64,000 nucleotides of DNA, taken from the NCBI GenBank assembly GCA_964496495.1, contig CAZBZU010000004.1, forward strand, positions 1-64,000, in the 5' to 3' direction. Source of the stretch: JASBRS01 sp964496495. Lineage in GTDB: Bacteria > Deinococcota > Deinococci > Deinococcales > Trueperaceae. Made by a program: the position numbers and the translations under genes. Shown here one piece after another: positions 28,902-37,900 of the stretch. The notes beneath the pieces were generated by a model, which worked only from the letters and a program-made list of their open reading frames with translations, made no database searches and was not told where the DNA came from. Position 1 is the stretch's first letter, and each line of letters opens with the position of its first letter.

Positions 28902-29660
28902 TCATACCGGCGCACCTCCCAGGTAGGCCTCGAGCACGCGGTTGTCGGTGCGGACCTGGTCGGGGGTGCCCTGCATCAACAGGCCCCCTTGCGCCATCAC
29001 CAGCACGGGGTCGCACAGCGCCGCGATGAGGTCCATGTTGTGCTCGATGATCAGGAAGGTGATGCCGCTGTCGTGGATCTCCTGCAGCTTGTCCATGATG
29101 GTGCCCAGGAGCGTCGGGTTGACGCCCGCGCCGGGCTCGTCCAGCAGGATCAGCTTCGGCTCGGCCATGAGCGCGCGGGCGATCTCCAGCAGCTTCTGTT
29201 GACCGCCGGACAGGTTCTTGGCGTACTCGCCGGCGAGCTGCTCGAGCCCCAGGAAGGCCAGCACCTCACGCGCCCGGTCGCGGGAGCTGCGCTCCTCGCT
29301 GCGCACCGCGCCGCGGGCGAACCAGTTGTTCCAGAAGTGCTCCCCCACCTGGTCGATGGGCACCAGCATGACGTTCTCCAGCACCGTCATCTCGGGGAAG
29401 GGGCGGGGGATCTGGAAGGTCCGCACCAGCCCGGAACGGAAGATGGCGTGTGGCGCCTTGCCGTCGATGCGGCGCCCGAGGAAGGTGATGCTGCCCCTGG
29501 TGGGTGCCAGGGCGCCCGCGAGCATGTTGAACAGGGTGGTCTTGCCCGCGCCGTTGGGCCCGATGAGGCCCGTGATGGTGTGCTCCTCGATCTCGAAGGA
29601 CACGCGGTTCACGGCGCGCAGACCGCCGAAGTCCTTGATCAGGTTCGTCGCTTCTAGCAT
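28902..29660 (-). CDS. livG: branched-chain amino acid ABC transporter ATP-binding protein (LivG-like)
   Basis: ATPase of 252 residues. Walker A is GPNGAGKTTL, followed by the Liv-specific insert VRTFQIPRPFPEMTVLENVM. The signature is NLSGGQQKLLEIARAL, Walker B is KLILLDEPGAGV, and the switch is LIIEHNMD with the His present. First gene of the livGFHM transcript; livK lies 213 nt upstream on the same strand. Start at 29660 is followed by LEATNLIKDFGGLRAV. Confidence 0.93.
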   Translation of the reverse strand: MLEATNLIKDFGGLRAVNRVSFEIEEHTITGLIGPNGAGKTTLFNMLAGALAPTRGSITFLGRRIDGKAPHAIFRSGLVRTFQIPRPFPEMTVLENVMLVPIDQVGEHFWNNWFARGAVRSEERSSRDRAREVLAFLGLEQLAGEYAKNLSGGQQKLLEIARALMAEPKLILLDEPGAGVNPTLLGTIMDKLQEIHDSGITFLIIEHNMDLIAALCDPVLVMAQGGLLMQGTPDQVRTDNRVLEAYLGGAPV

Positions 29661-29738
29661 CCCGTTCCCGTCGATGTGGCCAGGCTCGCGTGCAGCGCCC
29701 GGCAGAGCCTGTCTGGTAGATAGCCTGTAACGGCCCGC

Positions 29739-29744
29739 ATAATA
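29739..29744 (-). promoter_or_regulatory. AT-rich -10 candidate (TATTAT) upstream of livG
   Basis: TATTAT within an unusually AT-rich patch that includes the palindrome TAATATTA (29740-29747), about 79 nt upstream of livG. No clear -35 box. It suggests livGFHM can be transcribed separately from livK. Confidence 0.4.
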
Positions 29745-29818
29745 TTAACAGATGCACCCACCGGGGTGGCGGGCTGCTCGCCGGCGAGCCGCACCCGCGC
29801 GCGAACCGCCGAGACGAG

Positions 29819-29853
29819 CGCAGGGGCCGCCGAGCTCGTCGGCGGCCCCTGCG
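29819..29853 (-). terminator. strong hairpin after livK
   Basis: A perfect 15-bp stem, CGCAGGGGCCGCCGA (29819-29833) with TCGGCGGCCCCTGCG (29839-29853), 5-nt loop, 20 nt beyond the livK stop. No T tract. It probably reduces read-through from the abundant binding-protein gene into livGFHM. Confidence 0.65.
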
Positions 29854-29873
29854 GGCTCAACCTGGGGTGGGCG

Positions 29874-31133
29874 TCACATCCCCATCTGCGACTCCACCTG
29901 CCGGATCTGGTCCACCGTGATCTGGCCGATCTCGACGACCTTGCCGCCCGTGACCGTCCACTTGTTGTAGGGGCCGGCCACGTCGCCGTACTGGTCGAAG
30001 GTGAGCGGGCCGGTGGCGCCGACGTACTGGACCGTCGTGCCGAGCTTCATGAGTCCGCGGGCGGCCTGCAGCTCCTCCACGCCAGCGAACACCTTCTGGC
30101 CCTTGGGATCCGTGACCTTGCGCATGGCGTCCCGGATCTTGGCCGTGTCGGTGGTGGTGTGCGCGTAGTCCATCGCCAGGCCGACGATGATGGTGGCGTC
30201 GTAGGCGTTGGTCACGTAAGCCTGGGTGGGCACCTGGCCGAACTTCGCCTGGAACTCCTTGCGGAAGGTGGCCAGCGAGGGCGTGGTGGTGGAGCCGGGC
30301 GCCGTGCCGTAGACCTTCTTGAAGTACTGCGGCCCGACGTTGTCGACGAAGTGCTGGTCCTCCAGGCCGTCGGGAAGCAGCCAGGTCTGCGGGCCGCCGG
30401 ACGCGACCCACTCGCGCGCGATGGTCGTGCCGTCACCCGGGTAACCGATGAGGAACAGCGCCTGGGGGTTGCCGCCGAGGGCCTTGGTGACCTCGGAGCG
30501 GTAGGAGGGCTGGTCGGGGTTGTAGACCACGTCCTGCGTAATGGTGCCGCCGAGCTTCTCGAAGGCCGTCTTGAACTGGTCCGCCAGGCCCTGCCCGTAG
30601 GCGTTGTTGAGGTACATCACCGCGACCTTCTTGATGCCGCCGTCGAGCGCGTACTTCGCCATGCCGATGCCCTGCAGGGCGTCCGAGGGGGCCGTACGGA
30701 AGAAGTAGCCGCCGGTCTTGCCCTGCTTGCCGAGGTCGGTCAGCGTGGGCGAGGTGGAGGCGGGCGAGATCAGGATCACGTGCCCCGGAGCGGTCACCGA
30801 GGTGAGGATGGCGGTGGTGATCCCGCTCGACAGCGCGCCGACGATGGCCGGGACGTGCTGCACGTCGACGAGCTTCTTGGCGGCGTCGACACCGACGTTG
30901 GCCTGGGTCTGGTCGTCAGAAAGCGACAGCTTGACGGTGCAGCCGTTCACGCCGCCGGCGGCGTTGAGGTCCGAGACGGCGAGCTGTGCGCCCTGCGCGA
31001 TGGCTTGCCCGAGGACGCCCAGCGACCCCGTCAGCGCCATGACGCTGCCGATCGTGACCGTGCAGCTCTGCGCCATGGCCGAGCCGAACGCCAGGGCCAC
31101 CAGAACCACGCCCACCTTCAAATACTTCCTCAT
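29874..31133 (-). CDS. livK: branched-chain amino acid ABC transporter substrate-binding protein (LivK-like)
   Basis: Secreted periplasmic-binding-type protein of 419 residues. A signal peptide (residues 1-21, MRKYLKVGVVLVALAFGSAMA) is followed by a two-lobe Peripla_BP_6 fold: TVTIGSVMALTGSLG, the hinge/ligand segment ILISPASTSPTLTDLG, and VMYLNNAYGQGLAD. AAAGGAGAG precedes the ATG. It has its own strong promoter (31166-31194) and a downstream hairpin, as expected for the binding protein being made in excess over the membrane parts. Ligand specificity within branched or other amino acids is not certain. Confidence 0.92.
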   Translation of the reverse strand: MRKYLKVGVVLVALAFGSAMAQSCTVTIGSVMALTGSLGVLGQAIAQGAQLAVSDLNAAGGVNGCTVKLSLSDDQTQANVGVDAAKKLVDVQHVPAIVGALSSGITTAILTSVTAPGHVILISPASTSPTLTDLGKQGKTGGYFFRTAPSDALQGIGMAKYALDGGIKKVAVMYLNNAYGQGLADQFKTAFEKLGGTITQDVVYNPDQPSYRSEVTKALGGNPQALFLIGYPGDGTTIAREWVASGGPQTWLLPDGLEDQHFVDNVGPQYFKKVYGTAPGSTTTPSLATFRKEFQAKFGQVPTQAYVTNAYDATIIVGLAMDYAHTTTDTAKIRDAMRKVTDPKGQKVFAGVEELQAARGLMKLGTTVQYVGATGPLTFDQYGDVAGPYNKWTVTGGKVVEIGQITVDQIRQVESQMGM

Positions 31134-31165
31134 CAGGCTCGCTCTCCTTTCGCGTTGCAGGTTCG

Positions 31166-31194
31166 AGTCTACCCAAGCCCACAGCCGATGTCCA
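31166..31194 (-). promoter_or_regulatory. promoter of livK
   Basis: -35 TGGACA (31189-31194), a 17-nt spacer, and -10 TAGACT (31166-31171) on the reverse strand, about 32 nt upstream of the start codon. One of the best promoter matches in the window. Confidence 0.7.
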
Positions 31195-31332
31195 GCAAGG
31201 GTGTGAGGGCGGCGCGGCCGCTGAGGCGCCGCCCCGGGGGCGTCCCGCGGATGCCGATCACTGGCCTACGCGCCGAGCACGAACATGTTGACGGACAGCC
31301 GACATTCCCTGTACGCTCTGCGCAAGTTGCCG

Positions 31333-31338
31333 TATAGT
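31333..31338 (+). promoter_or_regulatory. -10 box TATAGT upstream of the first glutamine synthetase
   Basis: TATAGT about 45 nt before ATG 31384. A second possible promoter, TTGACG (31288-31293) with TACGCT (31312-31317), lies just upstream. The region is shared with the divergent livK promoter. Confidence 0.5.
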
Positions 31339-31383
31339 CAGGCACGTTGTCACAGATTCCCTGGACATGATTGGAGTATGTGG

Positions 31384-32796
31384 ATGACATCACGGGAATT
31401 CTTCGAGTTCGCCCGCGAGCATGGCGCCCGCATGGTCGACCTCAAATTCACGGACCTCCTCGGCACCTGGCAGCACTGCTCCTACCCGCTCGACACCTGG
31501 GACGAGGACACCTTCGAGGAGGGCGTGGGCTTCGACGGCTCATCCATCCGCGGCTGGCAGGCCATCAACGTCTCGGACATGCTGGCCATGCCGGACCCCT
31601 CCACCGCGGTGATGGACCCGTTCTTCAAGGAACCGACCGTGAGCGTCATCGCCGACATCAAGGACCCCGAGACGCTCGAGGACTACACTCGCGACCCGCG
31701 CCACGTGGCGCGCAAGGCCACCCAGTACCTGCGTGACAGTGGCGTGGCGGACACCGTGTACGTGGGCCCGGAGCCCGAGTTCTTCATCTTCGACGAGGTG
31801 CGCTACGAGCAGAACCAGCACCGCGGCTTCTACGAGATCGACTCGGTGGAGGGCGCCTGGAACACCGCCCGGTTCGAGGAGCCCAACCTCGGCTACAAGC
31901 CCAGCTACAAGGGCGGCTACTTCCCGGTGAGCCCGACGGACACCTATCATGACCTGCGCAGCGAGATGACGCTGATGATGCAGGAGATGGGCATCGTGGT
32001 CGAGGCGCACCACCACGAGGTGGGGACGGGGGGGCAGTCGGAGATCGACATGCGCTTCGCCGAGCTGCTGCGCATGGCGGACCAGTTCCAGTGGTACAAG
32101 TACATCATCAAGAACGTGGCGCGCCGTTACGGCAAGACCGTCACGTTCATGCCCAAGCCGGTCTTCCAGGACAACGGGTCCGGCATGCACACCCACATGT
32201 CGCTGTGGAAGGACGGGGAGCCGCTGTTCCCGGGCGGCGGCTACGCCGGCCTGAGCGACCTGGCGCTGCACGCCATCGGCGGCCTGCTGCAGCACGCGCC
32301 GTCGGTTCTCGCCTTCGCCGCGCCGACGGCCAACAGCTACCACCGGCTGGTGCCCGGCTACGAGGCGCCGGTGAACCTGGCGATGAGCAAGCGCAACCGC
32401 TCCGCCGCGGTTCGCATTCCGATGTACTCGGGCAGCCCCAAGGCGAAGCGGCTGGAGTTCCGCTGCCCCGACCCCAGCACCAACGGCTACCTGATGTTCT
32501 CGGCGATGCTGATGGCGATGCTCGACGGCATCGAGACCGGCGCCGACCCGGGCCAGCCGCTCGACCGCAACATCTACGACATGACCGCGGAGGAGCTCTC
32601 CCACATCCCCTCCACCCCGGCCTCGCTGGAGAAGGCGCTGGCCGCGTTGCGAAGCGATCACGCCTTCCTCACGCGCGCCGGCGTGTTCACCGACGACCTC
32701 ATCGACACCTGGATCGACTACAAGAACGAGAACGAGCTCGAGCCGCTGCGCCTCCGACCTCACCCCTACGAGTTCCACCTGTACTACGACAGCTGA
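31384..32796 (+). CDS. glnA: glutamine synthetase, type I-beta-like
   Basis: Makes glutamine from glutamate, ammonia and ATP. 470 residues. Visible are the beta-Grasp segment EGVGFDGSSIRGW, the metal ligands in YVGPEPEFFIF, and the catalytic regions EAHHHEVGTGGQSEID, FMPKPVFQDNGSGMHTH and SYHRLVPGYEAPVNL. RNIYDM near the C-terminus corresponds to the adenylylation-loop tyrosine of I-beta enzymes, and the length also fits I-beta. ATG 31384 lies 7 nt after TTGGAG; ATG 31378 in frame is an alternative adding two residues. Upstream in-frame residues to 31285 contain the promoter and are excluded. A strong hairpin follows the stop, separating it from the second glutamine synthetase. Confidence 0.94.
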   Translation: MTSREFFEFAREHGARMVDLKFTDLLGTWQHCSYPLDTWDEDTFEEGVGFDGSSIRGWQAINVSDMLAMPDPSTAVMDPFFKEPTVSVIADIKDPETLEDYTRDPRHVARKATQYLRDSGVADTVYVGPEPEFFIFDEVRYEQNQHRGFYEIDSVEGAWNTARFEEPNLGYKPSYKGGYFPVSPTDTYHDLRSEMTLMMQEMGIVVEAHHHEVGTGGQSEIDMRFAELLRMADQFQWYKYIIKNVARRYGKTVTFMPKPVFQDNGSGMHTHMSLWKDGEPLFPGGGYAGLSDLALHAIGGLLQHAPSVLAFAAPTANSYHRLVPGYEAPVNLAMSKRNRSAAVRIPMYSGSPKAKRLEFRCPDPSTNGYLMFSAMLMAMLDGIETGADPGQPLDRNIYDMTAEELSHIPSTPASLEKALAALRSDHAFLTRAGVFTDDLIDTWIDYKNENELEPLRLRPHPYEFHLYYDS

Positions 32797-32808
32797 GCCC
32801 TCGTGTCA

Positions 32809-32846
32809 GCAGGAGGCGGCGCCCCGCAGGGGGCGTCGCCTCCTGC
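32809..32846 (+). terminator. strong terminator hairpin after glnA
   Basis: A 17-bp stem (32809-32825 with 32830-32846, one G-T pair), 4-nt loop, 12 nt after the glnA stop codon. GC-rich, T-poor tail. Confidence 0.75.
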
Positions 32847-32918
32847 GTGCTGTCGAGGCCGAAGCTGACGGCGGGCCGCTCGCCCGCTGACGCTGTGCCG
32901 TTTCGCCCGGCGGCGTGG

Positions 32919-32924
32919 TAGCCT
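32919..32924 (+). promoter_or_regulatory. -10 candidate TAGCCT upstream of the second glutamine synthetase
   Basis: TAGCCT about 86 nt before GTG 33011 and downstream of the preceding terminator. No -35 box; weak. Confidence 0.35.
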
Positions 32925-33010
32925 CGCGCGAGGCGACGGGGCTCCCGATCGCCTGCCTGAGAACACCCCCACGCCGACACACCGCCGCTTCGGTCGAAGA
33001 GGAGACCCGC

Positions 33011-34351
33011 GTGCCCATCACCAAGAGCGATATCCAGGCCCGGCTCGAGGACGAAGGCGTCCGCTTCCTGCGCCTGCAGTTCACCGACATCCTGGGGCAC
33101 AACAAGAACGTCGAGGTGCCCACCTCGCAGTTCGAGAAGGCTCTCGACGGCGAGATCATGTTCGACGGCTCGTCGGTGCAGGGCTTCACCCGCATCGAGG
33201 AGTCGGACATGCTCCTGGAGCCCGACTACGACACCTTCCTGGTCTTCCCCGACATCATCGAGGGCACCGAGCAGGGGCGCGTGGCCAGGCTCGTCTGCAA
33301 CATCAAGCTGCCGGACGGTTCACCCTTCGACGGCGACCCACGTACCATCCTGCGCCGCCAGATCGACGCGCTCAAGAAGCTCGGCTTCGACGACATGTAC
33401 GCCGGGCCGGAGCCGGAGTTCTTCCTCTTCCTGCGTCAGGCCGACGGCACGCCCACCACCATCACCCACGACAAGGCGGGCTACTTCGACCTCGCCCCCG
33501 TGGACCTCGGTGAGGAAGCCCGGCGCGACATGGTCAACGCCCTGGTGGAGATGGGCTTCGAGATCGAGGCCGCCCACCACGAGGTGGCGCCGGGCCAGCA
33601 CGAGATCGACTTCAAGTACGACGAGGCCCTGCGCACCGCCGACGCCATCGCCACCTTCCGCCTGGTGGTCAAGCGGATCGCGCTCAACCACGGGCTCCAC
33701 GCCACCTTCATGCCCAAACCCGTCGCCGGCATCAACGGGTCGGGCATGCACACCCACCTGTCGGTCTTCAAGGACGGCAAGAACGCCTTCTACGACGAGA
33801 AGGCGGAGTATCAGCTGTCGCACACGGCGCTCAACTGGATCGCCGGCCTGCTGGAGCACGCCTCGGGCATGGTGGCGATCACCAACCCGACGGTCAACAG
33901 CTACAAGCGCCTCACCCCCGGCTTCGAGGCGCCCACCAACATCGCCTGGTCGGCCTCCAACCGCAGCGCCATGATCCGCATCCCGGCGCGCCGCGGGCTG
34001 GGCACGCGCAGCGAGCTGCGCATGCCCGACCCCTCGTGCAACCCCTACCTGGCGCTGGCGGTATTGCTGGCTGCCGGCAAGGACGGGATCGAGCGCGACC
34101 TGACCCCTCCCCCCGCCATCCAGCGAAACATCTTCGAGATGAGCGTGCGCGACCGGCGGCGGCACAAGATCAAGGAGCTGCCCGGCACCCTCCGTGAGGC
34201 GCTCATCGCCTTGAAGCGCGACCGGGTGATGGTGGATGCGCTGGGCGGGCACGCCTTCCGCCACTTCGTGGACGCCAAGACGCGCGAGTTCGACGAGTAC
34301 CGCATCAGCGTCCACGCCTGGGAGCTCGACCAGTACCTGGCCGAGTACTGA
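33011..34351 (+). CDS. glutamine synthetase, type I-alpha-like
   Basis: 446 residues, close to the 444 of Bacillus GlnA. Shows GEIMFDGSSVQGF, YAGPEPEFFLF, EAAHHEVAPGQHEID, FMPKPVAGINGSGMHTH and SYKRLTPGFEAPTNIAWS. It lacks the Tyr loop of the I-beta type (RNIFEMS here), so adenylylation is not expected; feedback inhibition is the likely control. GTG 33011 (VPITKSDIQARL) is preceded by GAGGAGA. An upstream in-frame start at 32915 falls in the promoter region. It is not redundant in type with the preceding glnA, since the two belong to different subclasses. Confidence 0.94.
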   Translation: MPITKSDIQARLEDEGVRFLRLQFTDILGHNKNVEVPTSQFEKALDGEIMFDGSSVQGFTRIEESDMLLEPDYDTFLVFPDIIEGTEQGRVARLVCNIKLPDGSPFDGDPRTILRRQIDALKKLGFDDMYAGPEPEFFLFLRQADGTPTTITHDKAGYFDLAPVDLGEEARRDMVNALVEMGFEIEAAHHEVAPGQHEIDFKYDEALRTADAIATFRLVVKRIALNHGLHATFMPKPVAGINGSGMHTHLSVFKDGKNAFYDEKAEYQLSHTALNWIAGLLEHASGMVAITNPTVNSYKRLTPGFEAPTNIAWSASNRSAMIRIPARRGLGTRSELRMPDPSCNPYLALAVLLAAGKDGIERDLTPPPAIQRNIFEMSVRDRRRHKIKELPGTLREALIALKRDRVMVDALGGHAFRHFVDAKTREFDEYRISVHAWELDQYLAEY

Positions 34352-34371
34352 GCCCAGTTCCGTAGCGCGCC

Positions 34372-34902
34372 GTGCCAGGGTCGCCAGGCTCGCCCAGCGG
34401 AGCGGAACCGTACCGAGTCGTCGGCGTGGACCCTGGCATCGCCAACCTCGGTCTGGGAGCCGTCGAGGAGGTCGGGAAGGACGCCCGCCTGCTCGCCTCG
34501 GAGGTCGTGCGAACGCCTGCGCGCCAGGCGCAGGAACGCCGGGTCCTGACCCTGAAGCGGGCCACGGACGCCTTCCTCGACGCTCACCGGCCGCACGCGC
34601 TGGCGATCGAAGGGCAGTTCTTCCACCAGCAGCGCGACGTGTCCTTCAAGGTGGGTCAGGCGGTGGGCGTGGTGATGCTGGCCGCGGCCGAGCGCGACGT
34701 CCCGGTCTACGCGTACGGACCCATGCAGGTCAAGCAAGCGCTGGTCGGCAACGGGCGCGCCCACAAGGACCAGGTCACCTACATGGTGCGAGCGCTGCTG
34801 CAGCTGACCCGCTCCCCCGTCGACCACCACGCCTCCGATGCCCTGGCGCTGGCACTGACGCATCTCAGCAGCCGCCGGCTGACGCTGCCTCCGGGGCGGT
34901 GA
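34372..34902 (+). CDS. ruvC: Holliday junction resolvase RuvC
   Basis: Endonuclease that resolves four-way junctions after RuvAB branch migration. 176 residues. Acidic active-site residues are present: Asp in VVGVDPGIANLG (about residue 20), Glu in ALAIEGQFF, and Asp in DHHASDALALAL, where the last motif also supplies the usual His. Start is GTG 34372, 20 nt after the glutamine synthetase stop. No Shine-Dalgarno sequence is visible and the first 12 residues are Gly/Ser/Pro-rich, so a start a few codons downstream is possible. No ruvA or ruvB is nearby. Confidence 0.92.
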   Translation: MPGSPGSPSGAEPYRVVGVDPGIANLGLGAVEEVGKDARLLASEVVRTPARQAQERRVLTLKRATDAFLDAHRPHALAIEGQFFHQQRDVSFKVGQAVGVVMLAAAERDVPVYAYGPMQVKQALVGNGRAHKDQVTYMVRALLQLTRSPVDHHASDALALALTHLSSRRLTLPPGR

Positions 34903-34920
34903 GCCGCGAGCGGCCCCCGG

Positions 34921-37900
34921 TCAGCCGCCGCCGCGGCGGCCCTTCTTCTTCGTCCCCTTGCCGCCGGAGCGCTTGCCGCCCCGCGCCCCGGCGCGCGCCT
35001 CGCTAGCCCCGGCCCCGGCGGGCTGGAGGCGCTCGAAGCGGTAGCCGCTTGCCTCTTCGGCGGCCGCGAGCCCCGCCACGAGCCCCCGGCGCGCCTCGTT
35101 GGGAGCTCCGGCGGCTGCCAGCAGTGCCGCCACCCCATCGCGCAGCAGCCGGTAGCGCTCGCCGACGAACCAGCGTTGCCCGTCGTAGTCGTGAACCTGC
35201 AGGAAGGCGTGGACCGAAGGCTCGAGCTGGAGACGCCGCAGCACGGTGTCGGCGTCGACCGCGCCCGCCCCGCCGGCCGTCTCGGCGGGCCGCGCGCCGC
35301 GCTGGCGGGCGGCGCCCTTGCCNNNNNNNNNNNNNNNNNNNNNNNNNNNNNNNNNNNNNNNNNNNNNNNNNNNNNNNNNNNNNNNNNNNNNNNNNNNNNN
35401 NNNNNNNNNNNNNNNNNNNNNNGCATCGCGCTTGGGCGCATCGCGCTTGGGCGCATCGCGGGCAGCGGCGTCGTCGCCGCGACCTGCCGCTCCGGCGCGG
35501 CCGGCGCGTAGCAGCGCCGCGATCCGCGACGCGAGGTCACCATCCCGTCCGGCCCCGGCAGAGGATGAGGCCGAGCCCTCGCCCCCGTGGCCGACGCGGG
35601 GCGCCAGCGGCGCGTGCTCGGCGGCGGCCTCCAGGAAGCCCTGCGCCGCGACGAGCAGCGGATCGGCCACGGGCGCGTCACCCGCGGGCGTGCCGCCCTC
35701 AGGCGCGGAGGCCTGCGGAGCAGCGGCCGCATCGAGCAGCGCGAGGAAGCGCTCGCGAACCAGACGGTGCCGCCAGTCGAGGCGCGCCGCCTCCAGGTCG
35801 GGCACCCCGGCACCCGCCAGCGCCGACGCCAGGCCCGCGTAGCTGCCATCCTCGTCCTCGACTTCGTGCACGCCTACGAACACCTGGGCCTGGAAGCCGT
35901 CCAGGTCGAACGACAGGCCGCTCTCGAAGAGCTCCTCGGAGGGCCGCAGGTAGCTCAGCCCGGTGACGCCATCGGGGAGCACCGTGAAGCGCCTCGCGCC
36001 GCCCGCCAACCCCAGCGCCTGGTGCACCGTCTCGCGACGGGTGCCGCCGCCGGCCCACGGCTCGGCGAAGGCCACGCTCCACTTCACGCGCCCGCTGGCG
36101 CGCGGGTAGCGATTGTTGTAGAGCACCAGCGACACCGACCGGCCGGCCCGGTTGCTGTAGGCGAAGACGTCCTCGTTCACGCGTCCGTGCTCGTCCACCG
36201 CGTCGAACAGGCGGAAGGTCTCGGCCCCGGCGAAGTCGCGCCGGCGGTTCAGCAGCGGGGCGATCTGCCGCTGATGGCGCTCGACCAGCCGCTGGTCGGG
36301 CCGCTCGTCGAAGGTCGGGGCGCTGTACTCCATGCCGTACTTCTCCCGGAACCCCTCCACCTGACCGTGACCGAACATCGGCAGGCCGGGCATGGTCGCC
36401 ATCAACACGCACACCCCGAAGTACTTGTCGCCGTCGCCGAACTGGGCGATCGCCGTCTCCTCGTCGGGGTTGTTCATGAAGTTGACGAAACGCCCCAGGA
36501 TGCGCGGGTCGAACGCCAACACGTTCTTCACCAGCTGGCGGTACTCGGCATTGTCCTCGCGCTTGAGCATGTTCATGAAGGCGCTGTTGTACACACGGTG
36601 CATGCCCAGCGTCCGCACGAAGTAGCCCTCCATCATCCAGAACGCCTCTGCCAGCAGCAGCGTGCCTGGCGCCTCGGCGCTCACGCGGTCGACCACCTCG
36701 CGCCAGAACTCGACCGGCAGGAGGCGCTCGAACTCCTCGTCGTCGATCGCGCCGTAGGTGCTGCGCGAGGGGATGGCGCCGCCCTCGCCGGGCGGCGGGT
36801 ACCATAGCCGCTGGATGTGGCGCTTGGCGAGCGTCATGGCGGCGTCGAAGCGGATGATGGGCACCAGCCGCGCCACGTGGAGGATCGTCTGAATCACCGC
36901 CTCGCGCACCTCGGGCTTGAGGTAGTCGAGCTGCGCGGTGTCGTTCCAGGGCATGGCGGTGCCGTCGTTGCCATGGTAGATGAAGCGCGCCTCGCCGCTG
37001 CCGCGGTCGACGCGTTTGAACACCACCGCCGCGTCGCTGTCATCCCAGTAGTGGTCCTCGATGATCACCGCCATGGCGGAATGGGAGGACACGTCGGGGC
37101 CGTCGAAGCGGTACCCCGGGTAGGGCGCGTGCCCGAGCTGGATGAACCAATCGGGATGCTCTGCCACCCAACGGCCGTCGACGCCCACGTGGTTGGGCAC
37201 CATGTCGCCTGCCAGCCGGATGCCGTGGCCACGCGCTCGCTCCTTGAGGTCGGCGAAGGCTGGCTCGCCACCGAGGTCCTCGGCGATGACGTAGTCGTAC
37301 AGGGCATAGGCGCTCGCCAGTGCGCCTGGCTGGCCGCGACGCTGCTTGATGCGCCTGGACGCCTCGCTGCGCTCCCACAGGCCGATGAGCCACAGCCCGT
37401 TGAAGCCGCGCTCGGCGAGCTCGGCGAGCGCCTCGTCGGGGATCTGATCGAGCCGGCGGACCTCGCGTCCGAGGCTGCTCTCCAGCTGCGCCAGCCACAC
37501 GTAGGTGCTCTTGGCGACGAGCACCACGCTGCCCATCCAGTCGCTGTCGGAGCTGAAGGCCTCGTGCTCGCCGTACTGCCGCAGGCTGGCGGCGTCGAGC
37601 ACGGGCGCCGGCCCGGGGCCGCCGGGGCCCCGGCCCCGCTCCTCCTTGAGGGCGTCGATCGAGCGCACCAGGCGCGCCAGCAGCTCCGCGTAGCGATCGC
37701 CGAGCAGCGGCCCCCAGCGGTCCCGGGCGACGCGCAGCTGACCCTCGAGCGAGGTGGGGCTGGAGCGCTGCGGAGCCCACAGCAGCGCCATCAGGCTGTC
37801 GTCACCCGGGGCCCCGCCCTCCTCGGAGACCCGCTCCCGCTCCATGGACCTCTCCAGCAGCTCGAGCGCCCGTGTGTAGCCACCGCGCTCGCGCAAGGGC

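Noticed and set aside
32915..33010. N-terminal extension of the second glutamine synthetase
   Set aside because: The extension does not resemble the family, includes a -10-like box, and a good ribosome-binding site precedes GTG 33011.
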